Origin: a virus
Reading direction: 5' to 3' (one strand)
Virus record (IMG/VR): IMGVR_UViG_3300046387_000007
Coordinates: 1-25,327 of that record
Length of the DNA: 25,327 bases
Each line of letters starts with the position of its first letter. The first letter of the stretch is position 1. Shown here in pieces: positions 1-7,922 of the stretch. The position numbers and the translations under genes were made by a program. A model generated the notes under the pieces. It was not told where the DNA came from, searched no databases, and was given only the letters and a program-made list of their open reading frames with translations.

Positions 1-1
1 A

Positions 2-1753
2 TTACCTTTTAAGGACGTTGTTTTTAAATACACAAGTACAGGTTCGTTTTTAGCAAACAATCACAAAGAACTATCTAATAAAGATTGGGGTTCATTAGAA
101 TATAAAACAGAAGAAAAATACGATGGTGAAAACTATACAATAGAATTACCATTTGAGCATTTTAAGTACGAACATTTATATACTACTGATGCAGGTGTAA
201 TACAAACAACAACAACTGCTGATGGAGATGAAAAGAAAACAGATAGCGGAATACAGTATGGTTATTCGGTTGACGAACAGCAAGAGCCTTATTTAGGTGA
301 ACCATTAATATTTTATGCGAATACATCTTTGTCATCTGTAAGGGTAATTAATCTTGATGGTAGTGCAAATGCTACTGCTGTTAGTGGTGTTTATATGCCT
401 ACAAACTCAACAGGTATATTAAATGTATTTGGTACAAGTTTTTATCAAACGCTAAACTTTAATGCAGAGTATGAAGAATATTCAAGACAGGTAAATCAAA
501 CTACATTATTTGAAACATACTACAAAAGCTATGTTGAAGATATGTTTGACAAGCGTAAAAGGTTAAAAACTGTAAAAGCATATTTACCTTTAGAGATACT
601 TACAAAACTAAATTTAGCAGACAAGATTATAGTCTTTGATGATATTTATAGAATCAACAAAATCACTACAAACTTTGAAACTAATTTAAGCACATTAGAA
701 CTTACAAATATATTTGAAGAGGTAACTTACAAGACAATTAAATACGTTGCACAAAACTGTTTAACAGTAGATACTTCAAAAACTCAAGTAGATAACAATA
801 TACTAACAGTAGATGCAGGATGCGAAACTGACTTTGTAATACCTAACCTTACAACGGTTGTGCCTAATATTAATCCTCCTAATGACCCAACTCCTGTATA
901 TGATGAAACACCATTAGTAGTTACAGCACCAACTATTGCAGAATATAATGTAACTGTGCCTACTACTACTTCTGTTTTCTTTAACCATCAAATAACTGCA
1001 TTAGGTAAATTAGGAGACACGCCACAAGTAGATGAATATGGATTTGTATATTCTACGTCATTGTCAGATATAAGTTCATCAGATGATGTATTGGAATTAT
1101 TTAACACAGGCAACGTAAGTTTTATACCTTACACACCACTTAATCCAAACTTTGCAGTACCTAAAATAGTAAACTACGAAAAGACAGGATTGACACACCC
1201 ACAAACATACTATTGGAGGTTCTATGCGAGAACTAATACAGACCCTGCACACGCAGAGGCTACTGCAATATCAGAAGTGTTTACAGCATCAACGGTAGCA
1301 GCACCTGTTAGTCAATTCAGAAACACTACAGGGGAATACTTCTCTGATTATTATACTATTGATAATTGGGCGTACTTCTTACAAAACCAAAGTTTCTCAA
1401 CTAATTCTGACCATCCCCTTGTGGCAGGTAAAACAGGACAAGAAATCCGACCACAACTTACAGCAGAAGCCTATACTTTACAAGATGCTAAAAAGATTGT
1501 AGAATGGTTTACAAGCGTACCTGACCCACAAATAGAAACATTTTACCCAATATCACACACTTTTGAATATTACGACTCCACAGAGACAATGATATATCAA
1601 ATGGTAGATGTTAGTGATGCAGAAATAATGTACGCTGTAAATGGATTTAATCAATTAACAATATTTATAGTAGGTGGATTATTTGTAGAACAAAGTCCAT
1701 ACATACAAGGCGTTTTTGGAAATTCAGGAGATTTTAAAAGCACATCAGGATGA
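2..1753 (+). CDS. Tail hub/baseplate-like structural protein (5' partial)
   Basis: The frame is open from the left edge to a TGA at 1751-1753, so the N-terminus is missing; 583 residues are visible. A TTG at 329 in the same frame is internal, because the upstream codons read as ordinary protein. The part around 500-720 (ETYYKSYVEDMFDKRKRL, then LPLEILTKLNLADKIIV) resembles the region of Bacteroidota phage tail hub or baseplate proteins in which a compact beta domain follows a Lys/Arg-rich segment. The C-terminal half is Thr/Asn/Pro rich and includes a fibronectin-III-like stretch (TYYWRFYAR near 1207-1233). The gene lies just before the tape measure, which supports a tail role. Its stop overlaps the next start (ATGA), so the two are probably translationally coupled. 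A host-contact tail tip protein is an alternative. The structural role is fairly safe; the exact one is inferred. Confidence 0.6.
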   Translation, partial: LPFKDVVFKYTSTGSFLANNHKELSNKDWGSLEYKTEEKYDGENYTIELPFEHFKYEHLYTTDAGVIQTTTTADGDEKKTDSGIQYGYSVDEQQEPYLGEPLIFYANTSLSSVRVINLDGSANATAVSGVYMPTNSTGILNVFGTSFYQTLNFNAEYEEYSRQVNQTTLFETYYKSYVEDMFDKRKRLKTVKAYLPLEILTKLNLADKIIVFDDIYRINKITTNFETNLSTLELTNIFEEVTYKTIKYVAQNCLTVDTSKTQVDNNILTVDAGCETDFVIPNLTTVVPNINPPNDPTPVYDETPLVVTAPTIAEYNVTVPTTTSVFFNHQITALGKLGDTPQVDEYGFVYSTSLSDISSSDDVLELFNTGNVSFIPYTPLNPNFAVPKIVNYEKTGLTHPQTYYWRFYARTNTDPAHAEATAISEVFTASTVAAPVSQFRNTTGEYFSDYYTIDNWAYFLQNQSFSTNSDHPLVAGKTGQEIRPQLTAEAYTLQDAKKIVEWFTSVPDPQIETFYPISHTFEYYDSTETMIYQMVDVSDAEIMYAVNGFNQLTIFIVGGLFVEQSPYIQGVFGNSGDFKSTSG

Positions 1754-1899
1754 TACAAAATATATTAGACTTATTGGAGTTCGCAAGAAGCGAGAAATGG
1801 AAAGGACAATACATAGATATAGCTTTGGGTAAAAACAAATATCCTGAATCAATTAAGGAAGGTTTACAACAATATAAAAACGGATTATGGAAAAAGTAG
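1750..1899 (+). CDS. Small hypothetical tail-region protein (49 aa)
   Basis: A 49-residue frame starts at an ATG that overlaps the TGA of the upstream gene and ends 13 bases inside the tape measure gene, so it exactly fills the gap in a coupled operon. The protein is Lys/Tyr rich and amphipathic (MIQNILDLLEFARSEKW at the start), with no signal peptide, membrane segment or cysteine. I recognise no family. Its position between hub and tape measure suggests a small tail morphogenesis factor, which is an inference from context only. Confidence 0.55.
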   Translation: MIQNILDLLEFARSEKWKGQYIDIALGKNKYPESIKEGLQQYKNGLWKK

Positions 1900-3419
1900 T
1901 AGTAGACGTTGTATTAAAAACAGATAGCGCAGTTGATAATGCAGAAGATTTACAAGAATCATTACAAGATGTAAAAAAAGAAACTGATAATATTACTTCA
2001 AGTACTGAAGAAATGGGTACACAGCTTGATACAGTTACAGGCGGTGCTATTTCAAAATTTAAATCTTTTAAAGGCACTATAGGCGGTGTAATAGGTTCAT
2101 TCAAAACTTTAAAGGGTGCTATCATAGCAACAGGGATTGGCGCATTAATTATTGCGGTTACATCTTTAACTCAAGCATTCACAGCAAGCGAAGAAGGACA
2201 AAATCGTTTTGCTAAAATATTAAAACAGTTAGGCGTAGTAGCAGGCAATATTGGAGATATATTTTATAGTTTAGGTGATACTATATACAATGTATTTACA
2301 GGTAATTTTGAAGAAGCAAGTAAAGCATTTGAAACCTTTCAAGATAGAATAAAAAACTTTGGAGAAGAAACACAAAGAGAAATAGCGTTAGCAGGAGAAT
2401 TAGCTGATAAAATAGCAGATGCTAATAAACTTGAAAGAGAACTATTAATAGAAAGAGCGCAAACAAATGTAGAAATAAACAAACTTAAGACACAAGCAGC
2501 AGAGGTTGATAAATTTACAGCAGAACAACGTATATTCTTTTTAGAAAAAGCAGCAGCATTAGAAGATGAAATAACAAAAAAAGAAGTTGATTTAGCAAAA
2601 ACAAGGCGTGATATAAAAATAGAAGAAAATTCTTTAAGTGAATCAACAAAAGAAGATTTAGAAGAAGAAGCACAATTAATTGCAAATGTTATACAACTTG
2701 AGGAAGGTAGGTTAATTAGAAACAAAGAACTTTTAGGTGTAGCTGCAGGATTAAGAAAAGCAGAATCAGATAAATTAGCAGCGGAGCGTCAATCTGAAAT
2801 TGATGCTTTTCAAAAACAACAAAACACAATATCAGGTATTTTAAAAGATAGTATAGTTAAAAATAATGACTTTGCTATAAGTGCTGAAAAAGACGTAAAT
2901 AACAAATTAAAAGGGTTATTAGAAAAGAAAGCAACTGATGAACAAAAAGTAGAAGAACTATCAACTGAAGCAAAAATAAATTTAGCATCTAATGCTTTAG
3001 GAGATTTATCAACCATATTAGGAGAAGAAAGTAAAGCAGGAAAAGCAGCAGCTATAGCACAAACCACAATAGAAACATATAAAGGAGCTACAGCAGCTTA
3101 CTCTTCTTTAGCAGGTATTCCTATAGTTGGTCCTGCATTAGGGGGTCTTGCAGCGGCAGCAGCAGTTGCAGCAGGTTTGGCAAATATAAAAGCAATACAA
3201 GCGACAGGGGAACCTGTTCCTGCTCCATCAATACCAAGTGGAGGCAGAGGCGCACAACCTCCTGCTTTTAATATAGTAGGAGCATCTCCTGAAAATCAGT
3301 TAGCACAAACATTAGGAGAAAGGGAAGATAGACCTGTAAAAGCCTATGTAGTAGGAGACGATGTAACAAACCAACAAGCACTTGATAGAAAAATAACAGA
3401 AGGTGCATCAATAGGGTAA
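1887..3419 (+). CDS. Tail tape measure protein
   Basis: 510 residues. The tape measure sets tail length and passes through the tail tube during DNA ejection. Visible features: a charged N-terminal helix; a hydrophobic Gly/Ala/Ile segment at about 78-98 (AIIATGIGALIIAVTSL) typical of tape measure proteins; a long Glu/Lys/Ala-rich coiled-coil region at about 140-400; and a second Gly/Ala-rich hydrophobic stretch near 400-437 (GPALGGLAAAAAVAAGLANI), a C-terminal pattern I associate with Bacteroidota phage tape measures. It is short for the family; at roughly 1.5 angstrom per helical residue it would correspond to a tail of about 75 nm, if it is the only ruler. It overlaps the previous small gene by 13 bases. 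Its stop codon sits in the late promoter of the protease gene. Confidence 0.75.
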   Translation: MEKVVVDVVLKTDSAVDNAEDLQESLQDVKKETDNITSSTEEMGTQLDTVTGGAISKFKSFKGTIGGVIGSFKTLKGAIIATGIGALIIAVTSLTQAFTASEEGQNRFAKILKQLGVVAGNIGDIFYSLGDTIYNVFTGNFEEASKAFETFQDRIKNFGEETQREIALAGELADKIADANKLERELLIERAQTNVEINKLKTQAAEVDKFTAEQRIFFLEKAAALEDEITKKEVDLAKTRRDIKIEENSLSESTKEDLEEEAQLIANVIQLEEGRLIRNKELLGVAAGLRKAESDKLAAERQSEIDAFQKQQNTISGILKDSIVKNNDFAISAEKDVNNKLKGLLEKKATDEQKVEELSTEAKINLASNALGDLSTILGEESKAGKAAAIAQTTIETYKGATAAYSSLAGIPIVGPALGGLAAAAAVAAGLANIKAIQATGEPVPAPSIPSGGRGAQPPAFNIVGASPENQLAQTLGEREDRPVKAYVVGDDVTNQQALDRKITEGASIG

Positions 3420-3444
3420 CAAAAAATAAAAAATATTATTGTAT
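3418..3444 (+). promoter_or_regulatory. Putative phage late promoter 1 (protease unit)
   Basis: AAC at 3418-3420, then 18 bases, then TTGTAT at 3439-3444. The ATG of the protease gene follows at 3449, only four bases later, so a transcript starting at the usual distance would be leaderless. The same AAC-N18-TTGTAT arrangement precedes four other late genes in this window, with a variant at a fifth. Promoter function is inferred from this recurrence. Confidence 0.6.
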
Positions 3445-3448
3445 TAAT

Positions 3449-4447
3449 ATGGATATAGTCGAACTATTTATAGATGAAGAAGATGCTATTGGAATTGAAG
3501 CTATTAGCGTAGTGGAAAGTCCTGCAATCGAAGAAGATTTTATAGCACTTAAAAACCAAGAGTTTAAACTTGCAGAAGTAGACAAAGAAAAGCGCATCCT
3601 AATGGGTGCAGCTTTGATTCCTAATAAACCTATTTACCGTAGAAACGAGGATAACGAATATTACATTTACTTTTCAAGAGACACGGTAAGAAAAGCAAGT
3701 GAGTTATTCTTTATAAACGGAAACCAAAACAATTCTACTTTAGAGCATCAAGTGCCTTTAACAGGTTTGAGTGTTGTTGAATCTTGGATTGTAGAAAGCG
3801 AAAAAGACAAAACGAGACACTACGATATGGAAGTGCCTGTTGGAACTTGGATGGTATCTATGAAAGTTCTTAATGATGATGTTTGGAATGACTACGTTAA
3901 GACAGGAAAAGTAAAAGGGTTCTCTATAGAAGGATATTTTGCTGACAAAGCAGAACGACCTAAAGACAAAACTATTAAAGACGATTTAGAGGAAGAAGCA
4001 CAAGAGTTAGTAGAAGAGTTAAGACAAATGCTGAAAGGCGAAGAACTTGAATCTTATGCTGACTATCCTGATGCAGTTTCTAACAATGCTAAAAGAGGTA
4101 TTGAACTGAACGAAAAGGTAAATAACAAATGCGCTACCCAAGTAGGAAAAGTAAGAGCGCAACAATTAGCAAAAAAGGAAGCGGTTACTGTTGAAACTAT
4201 AAAAAGAATGTTTAGTTACCTATCAAGAGCAGAAGAATACTACGATGAAGGTAATTCAGAAGCGTGTGGAACTATATCTTACCTTTTATGGGGTGGAAAA
4301 GCAGGACTACGTTGGGCAGGAAGCAAACTAAAAGAACTTGACTTATTAGAAGCATCCCTTAAAGAACCTTGTCAAGCAGGATATGAGATTATAGGATTTA
4401 AAATTAAAAACGGTAGAAGAGTACCTAACTGCGTACCAATAGACTAA
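3449..4447 (+). CDS. XkdF-type prohead protease with C-terminal accessory modules
   Basis: 332 residues. Residues 1-170 match the XkdF-like phage serine protease family (peptidase S78_2): a conserved His in STLEHQ (H100) and the nucleophile in GFSIEG (S159). Such enzymes cleave the scaffold and sometimes the capsid protein during prohead maturation. Two more modules follow. Residues 203-295 (ADYPDAVSNNAKRGIEL ... LLWGGKAGLRWA) form a helical domain that I associate with many phage head proteins. Residues 309-331 (CQAGYEIIGFKIKNG, then RRVPNCVP) form a short Cys-bounded tail. The scaffold lies two genes downstream, fitting the substrate. The ATG at 3449 directly follows a late promoter box. 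The stop overlaps the next start (TAATG). The protease call is secure; the roles of the added modules are unknown. Confidence 0.85.
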   Translation: MDIVELFIDEEDAIGIEAISVVESPAIEEDFIALKNQEFKLAEVDKEKRILMGAALIPNKPIYRRNEDNEYYIYFSRDTVRKASELFFINGNQNNSTLEHQVPLTGLSVVESWIVESEKDKTRHYDMEVPVGTWMVSMKVLNDDVWNDYVKTGKVKGFSIEGYFADKAERPKDKTIKDDLEEEAQELVEELRQMLKGEELESYADYPDAVSNNAKRGIELNEKVNNKCATQVGKVRAQQLAKKEAVTVETIKRMFSYLSRAEEYYDEGNSEACGTISYLLWGGKAGLRWAGSKLKELDLLEASLKEPCQAGYEIIGFKIKNGRRVPNCVPID

Positions 4448-5076
4448 TGGCAAAGAATACAGCATACAGGGTTCACGTAGAAGATGTAGAACAATCAGTA
4501 GTAGACAATGTAAATATTGAAGATGGTGCAATGTTACGCACCGATGACTATTTATATATGGGTCATAACAATGAAAACGTAATTGTTTACCCACAAACAG
4601 GTGGTCTTAATTTAGGTTGGGCAAGGTATAATGATACTTTTTATGTAGGTTCAGACGATACTACTAAACTACTTTTAACAGATGGTGTTGAGGTTACTTT
4701 ACCCAATAACGCAGGAAGTGTTGTAAGAAGTCATCCAAGTATAGACTTTTACGATGTAGCAAACCAAAAGTTTGTAGGCTTAAATGAAAATGATGTTTAT
4801 GCGGTTACTGTTGTGTTTAAAAAGAGTGCAGCAAATGCTAATCAAACTCATTTAGATTTTAAACTTACAGGAGCAGATGATTACGATAGAATCAATATGG
4901 CTTTAGGGTTTTACAAAGGAAACGATGAAACACAAAACCAACATATAATGTTCCAATACTATTTAGATGCTAATGCTTTAGCAAATGGTCTTACTCCAAA
5001 GATTCAGTCAGATGGAGGAGATGCGAAGGTTTGGGATATTATCTTTTTTATATCAAGAACACAAAACGCAGGATAA
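4447..5076 (+). CDS. Hypothetical virion-region protein (209 aa)
   Basis: 209 residues, starting on the A shared with the protease stop (TAATG), so probably made by re-initiation. The composition is Asp/Asn/Thr rich and beta-like, without membrane segments or cysteines. Short beta hairpin-like stretches such as NLGWARYNDTFYVG and TLPNNAGSVVRSHPS suggest a surface or decoration protein. It sits between the prohead protease and the scaffold/capsid genes, so a head-associated role (decoration protein or head fibre) is the most economical guess. I recognise no named family. Confidence 0.6.
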   Translation: MAKNTAYRVHVEDVEQSVVDNVNIEDGAMLRTDDYLYMGHNNENVIVYPQTGGLNLGWARYNDTFYVGSDDTTKLLLTDGVEVTLPNNAGSVVRSHPSIDFYDVANQKFVGLNENDVYAVTVVFKKSAANANQTHLDFKLTGADDYDRINMALGFYKGNDETQNQHIMFQYYLDANALANGLTPKIQSDGGDAKVWDIIFFISRTQNAG

Positions 5077-5222
5077 TGAGAAGAGAAAACAAAGATAGAT
5101 ACCCAAGTCCACAAAACGACAAAAGAGGATGTTTGTGTAAAGATGGTAAAACTTATTCACGTAAGTGTTGTGATGGTAGCTTCCAAGCACAAGGCATAGG
5201 AAACATTACAGGAACAGAGTAA
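5076..5222 (+). CDS. Small Cys-rich conserved-looking protein (48 aa)
   Basis: 48 residues. The ATG at 5076 overlaps the previous TAA by one base; this start is preferred over longer in-frame readings inside the upstream gene because it gives the same TAATG coupling seen elsewhere. The core is GCLCKDGKTYSRKCCDGS, followed by QAQGIGNITG. The CLC and CC pairs suggest a small metal site or a disulfide-stabilised knot. I have an impression of similar small proteins next to capsid genes in other Bacteroidota phages, which cannot be confirmed here. Function unknown; a minor virion protein is plausible. Confidence 0.65.
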   Translation: MRRENKDRYPSPQNDKRGCLCKDGKTYSRKCCDGSFQAQGIGNITGTE

Positions 5223-5228
5223 AAATAT

Positions 5229-5255
5229 AACAAACTTATTTATAATTTATTGTAT
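5229..5255 (+). promoter_or_regulatory. Putative phage late promoter 2 (scaffold/capsid unit)
   Basis: AAC at 5229-5231, an 18-base spacer, and TTGTAT at 5250-5255. The scaffold start codon is at 5273, so here a short leader of roughly ten bases is expected. It lies in a 50-base gap between the small Cys-rich gene and the scaffold gene and shares sequence and spacing with the other late elements. Confidence 0.6.
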
Positions 5256-5272
5256 AATTATATTCAATTTAT

Positions 5273-5878
5273 ATGAAAGCGACAGATATGTTAAACAAAG
5301 TAAAAGAAGTTCTTGGAGTGGAACTAAATGAAGAAACCCAAGAAGTAAAATTAGCACAGGCTACTTTGGAAAACGGAACTGTTATTGAAAGTGAAAATTT
5401 CGCTGCAGGAAGTGAAGTGTTCATAGTAACAGATGACGAAAAAGTAGCACTACCTGTAGGCGAATACTCTTTAGAAGATGGAGAAATGCTCAAAGTCGAA
5501 GAAGAAGGTATTATTGCATCTATAGGAGCAGCAGAAGAAGTTGAGGAAGCGGAAGCATCTGAAGAAGTAGAAGCTGCCGAAGAAGAAGAAATGGGATACG
5601 CAACTAAACAAGATTTAGCAGAGGTTAAAGAGATGATTGAAGAAATCAAATCTATGATTGAGCCTAAAGAAGAAATGAGTGAGGAAGCACCTGTTGAAGA
5701 AGTTAAGGAAGAACTTAATGAAGAGGTAAAAGAGGAACTATCAGCAGAAGAGCCTGTTGAGAAAGTAACTCACAATCCTGAATCTGAAACTAAAAAGAAT
5801 TTAAACCTATTTGCACAAAAAAGAAATATGACTACTGCAGATAAGGTAATGCAAAGAATTGCAAACATTAAAAAATAA
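5273..5878 (+). CDS. Acidic scaffold-like capsid assembly protein
   Basis: 201 residues, immediately upstream of the major capsid gene. After a small N-terminal beta-rich part (about 25-85, including ENFAAGSEVFIVTDDEKV) comes a very acidic, Glu-rich helical region (about 87-165: EEVEEAEASEEVEAAEEEE and similar), ending in a basic tail (residues 170-201, many Lys/Arg). An acidic coiled-coil middle with a basic C-terminal helix is the usual design of phage scaffolding proteins, in which the basic tail binds the capsid shell. The XkdF-type protease upstream would be expected to degrade it. Assignment rests on position and composition, since scaffold sequences are poorly conserved. Confidence 0.65.
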   Translation: MKATDMLNKVKEVLGVELNEETQEVKLAQATLENGTVIESENFAAGSEVFIVTDDEKVALPVGEYSLEDGEMLKVEEEGIIASIGAAEEVEEAEASEEVEAAEEEEMGYATKQDLAEVKEMIEEIKSMIEPKEEMSEEAPVEEVKEELNEEVKEELSAEEPVEKVTHNPESETKKNLNLFAQKRNMTTADKVMQRIANIKK

Positions 5879-5896
5879 ACAAATAAATAATTAAAA

Positions 5897-6859
5897 ATGC
5901 CAACAACAACAACTCAAAACGCAAGTGTTGCTTATAATGGAGAATTTGCAGGACAGTACATTTCTGCTGCTTTATTGAGTGCAAACACTATCGAAAACGG
6001 AGGGATTACTGTTAAACCTAACATTAAATTCCAAGAGGTAATAAAAACTATCTCTACTGATGATATCGTAAAAGACGCTTCTTGTGATTTTACAGCTACA
6101 AGTACTTTGACGTTAGACGAGAGAACTTTGACTCCTGAATATCAGCAAGTGAACTTACAACTTTGTAAGAAAGACTTCCAAGATGATTGGGAAGCTATCT
6201 CTATGGGCTTTTCAGCACACGATACACTACCTTCATCTTTTAGTGATTTCTTAATTTCTCACGTAGCTGCTAAAGTAGCACAGAGAACAGAAACTTCTAT
6301 TTGGGCAGGTTCAACTGCAACAAGCGGACAGTTTGATGGTCTTATGACTTTACTTACTGCTGATGCTAATCTACCAACAGGAAACGAAGTTGCAGGAACG
6401 ACTGTAAATGCGGGAAATGTAATCACAGAATTAGGAAAAATTGCTGATGCAGTTCCTTCTACTCTTTACGGAAGCGAAGATTTAAGTATCTATATTTCTC
6501 AAAACGTTGCAAGAGCATACGTGAGAGCATTAGGTGGATTTGCTGCTGATGGAGTAGGTGCTGCAGGTACAAACTCTATGGGAACACAATGGTTTAACAA
6601 CGGAGCATTGACCTTTGATGGTATCAAAATCTTTGTTGCTAACGGATTAGGTTCTAACCAAGCTATTGCTGCAGAAAAATCTAACATCTACTTCGGTACA
6701 GGATTACTTTCTGACCACAACGAAGTAAAAGTTATTGATATGGCTGACATTGATGGGTCTCAAAACGTAAGAGTCGTAATGAGATTTACAGCAGGTGTAC
6801 AATATGGTATTGTTGATGACATCGTAACTTACGGTATCACTAACTCTGCTAACGACTAA
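5897..6859 (+). CDS. Major capsid protein
   Basis: 320 residues, directly after the scaffold and before a strong terminator. The sequence has the look of an HK97-fold capsid protein: an N-terminal arm, a long spine-helix-like region (DFLISHVAAKVAQRTETSIW, about 115-136), an A-domain region with Gly-rich turns, and a beta-rich end (VRVVMRFTAGVQYGIVDDIV, about 290-310). Codon use is richer in C-ending codons (TAC, ATC, AAC) than in the neighbours, consistent with a highly expressed gene. The start is preceded by an A-rich leader (AATAATTAAAA), the usual form in Bacteroidota, which do not rely on Shine-Dalgarno pairing. Family membership is inferred from context and pattern rather than a diagnostic motif. 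Confidence 0.85.
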   Translation: MPTTTTQNASVAYNGEFAGQYISAALLSANTIENGGITVKPNIKFQEVIKTISTDDIVKDASCDFTATSTLTLDERTLTPEYQQVNLQLCKKDFQDDWEAISMGFSAHDTLPSSFSDFLISHVAAKVAQRTETSIWAGSTATSGQFDGLMTLLTADANLPTGNEVAGTTVNAGNVITELGKIADAVPSTLYGSEDLSIYISQNVARAYVRALGGFAADGVGAAGTNSMGTQWFNNGALTFDGIKIFVANGLGSNQAIAAEKSNIYFGTGLLSDHNEVKVIDMADIDGSQNVRVVMRFTAGVQYGIVDDIVTYGITNSAND

Positions 6860-6882
6860 TAAACAGATTAACTAACTTAAGA

Positions 6883-6921
6883 GGGTGGGTAAGCCGAGTT
6901 TGTGCCTACCTACCCTTTTTT
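6883..6921 (+). terminator. Rho-independent terminator after the capsid gene
   Basis: GGGTGGGTA (6883-6891) pairs with TACCTACCC (6907-6915) to give a nine base-pair stem with one G-T pair, followed by six T. It lies 24 bases after the capsid stop and should end or reduce transcription into the major tail gene. Confidence 0.85.
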
Positions 6922-6934
6922 AATATAAAAAACT

Positions 6935-7483
6935 ATGAGTTGCACACTATTGCTTGGCAGAAAAGAACCGTGTAAAGACACCGTAGGCGGTCTTAAAGCT
7001 GTTTACTTTACCGATTTTGGAGACTACGGTACAGTAACACAAACAGATGACGAGATTACTGATATGACAGGTACTTTTACTGCCTTTAAATATGAACTAA
7101 AAGGGAATAGTAGCTTTGAACAAGCTATTACTTCAAGCCGTGAAAACGGAACGACTTTCTTTGAGCAAACTTTAAACCTTACGCTTAAAAAGCTGTCTAA
7201 AGAAGATAACAAAGAATTAAAGCTATTAGCATTTGGTAGACCCCACGTAGCTGTTGAAGATTACAACGGAAATGTATTTGTAATGGGTCTTGAACACGGT
7301 GCTGAAGTAACAGGAGGTACGATTTCTACAGGAGCAGCTATGGGAGACCTTTCAGGATATACCTTAACTCTTTCTGCACAGGAATTGAAACCTGCAAACT
7401 TTGTAGACAGTCCAACTGCAGCAGACCCATACGCAGGTATGGGTAGTGCGACTGTAACAGTAACAGAAGGAACAAACTCTTAA
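6935..7483 (+). CDS. Major tail (tube) protein
   Basis: 182 residues. The pattern fits a tail tube protein of Bacteroidota siphophages: GGLKAVYFTDFGDYG near the N-terminus, a long beta-hairpin segment (EQAITSSRENGTTFFEQTL, about 62-80), a middle LTLKKLSKEDNKELKLLAF that matches the tube helix, then VEDYNGNVFVMGLEHGAEV and a final beta strand (GYTLTLSAQEL). No signal peptide or membrane segment is present. The gene is unusual in being isolated between two terminators (6883-6921 and 7509-7535) and having no copy of the late promoter element. An A-rich leader (ATATAAAAAACT) precedes the ATG. A sheath gene is not seen nearby, so a non-contractile tail is likely. Confidence 0.75.
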   Translation: MSCTLLLGRKEPCKDTVGGLKAVYFTDFGDYGTVTQTDDEITDMTGTFTAFKYELKGNSSFEQAITSSRENGTTFFEQTLNLTLKKLSKEDNKELKLLAFGRPHVAVEDYNGNVFVMGLEHGAEVTGGTISTGAAMGDLSGYTLTLSAQELKPANFVDSPTAADPYAGMGSATVTVTEGTNS

Positions 7484-7508
7484 ACCGAGTTTCATTTGAT
7501 TGATAAGA

Positions 7509-7535
7509 GGGTGGCTATATGCTGCCCTTTTTTTT
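7509..7535 (+). terminator. Rho-independent terminator after the major tail gene
   Basis: GGGTGGC (7509-7515) pairs with GCTGCCC (7521-7527) around a TATAT loop; seven pairs, two of them G-T, followed by eight T. Confidence 0.8.
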
Positions 7536-7546
7536 GCTTTATAAAT

Positions 7547-7573
7547 AACAAAATCCAAAAAGTTTTATTGTAT
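7547..7573 (+). promoter_or_regulatory. Putative phage late promoter 3 (portal unit)
   Basis: AAC at 7547-7549, an 18-base spacer, and TTGTAT at 7568-7573; the ATG follows at 7578. It sits right behind a terminator, where a new promoter is needed, which supports its function. The predicted transcript is leaderless or nearly so. Confidence 0.65.
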
Positions 7574-7577
7574 AAAT

Positions 7578-7922
7578 ATGATTGTATTAGAAGAAAGTGC
7601 ATCAGCACAAACTATTAATTTAATACCACGAAAGTTTACAAGTGGTGATAGTTACAACGTAACAATAGTAAATGAAACAACTAATGCAGAAGTATATAAC
7701 GTAGATACAACTTCAATAGCTGAACTACTTTATCACAATACTTATACTGCGGTGTTTCCTGTAAAGCAGGATATAACATATACACTTACTATTAAAGATG
7801 GTTCTGAAGTTATATATAAAGATAAAATCTTTTGTACGAATCAAGCAGACCTTACAGACTACACTATTAATAGCGGTGCTTATATTGCAAATGATACAGA
7901 TAACGAATTTATTACATTCTAA
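7578..7922 (+). CDS. Hypothetical beta-rich virion-region protein (114 aa)
   Basis: 114 residues, first gene of the portal unit; its TAA overlaps the portal ATG (TAATG). The sequence alternates short polar and hydrophobic strands (SYNVTIVNETTNAEVYNV, TYTLTIKDGSEVIYKDKIF), which suggests an Ig-like beta-sandwich. Strict coupling to the portal suggests a stoichiometric head or neck component. I know of no named family for it. A decoration or head-tail joining role is only an inference. Confidence 0.65.
   Translation: MIVLEESASAQTINLIPRKFTSGDSYNVTIVNETTNAEVYNVDTTSIAELLYHNTYTAVFPVKQDITYTLTIKDGSEVIYKDKIFCTNQADLTDYTINSGAYIANDTDNEFITF

Noticed and set aside
5031-5075. A longer start for the small Cys-rich protein
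   Set aside because: It would run 45 bases into the upstream gene, whereas the ATG at 5076 gives the TAATG overlap used by neighbours.
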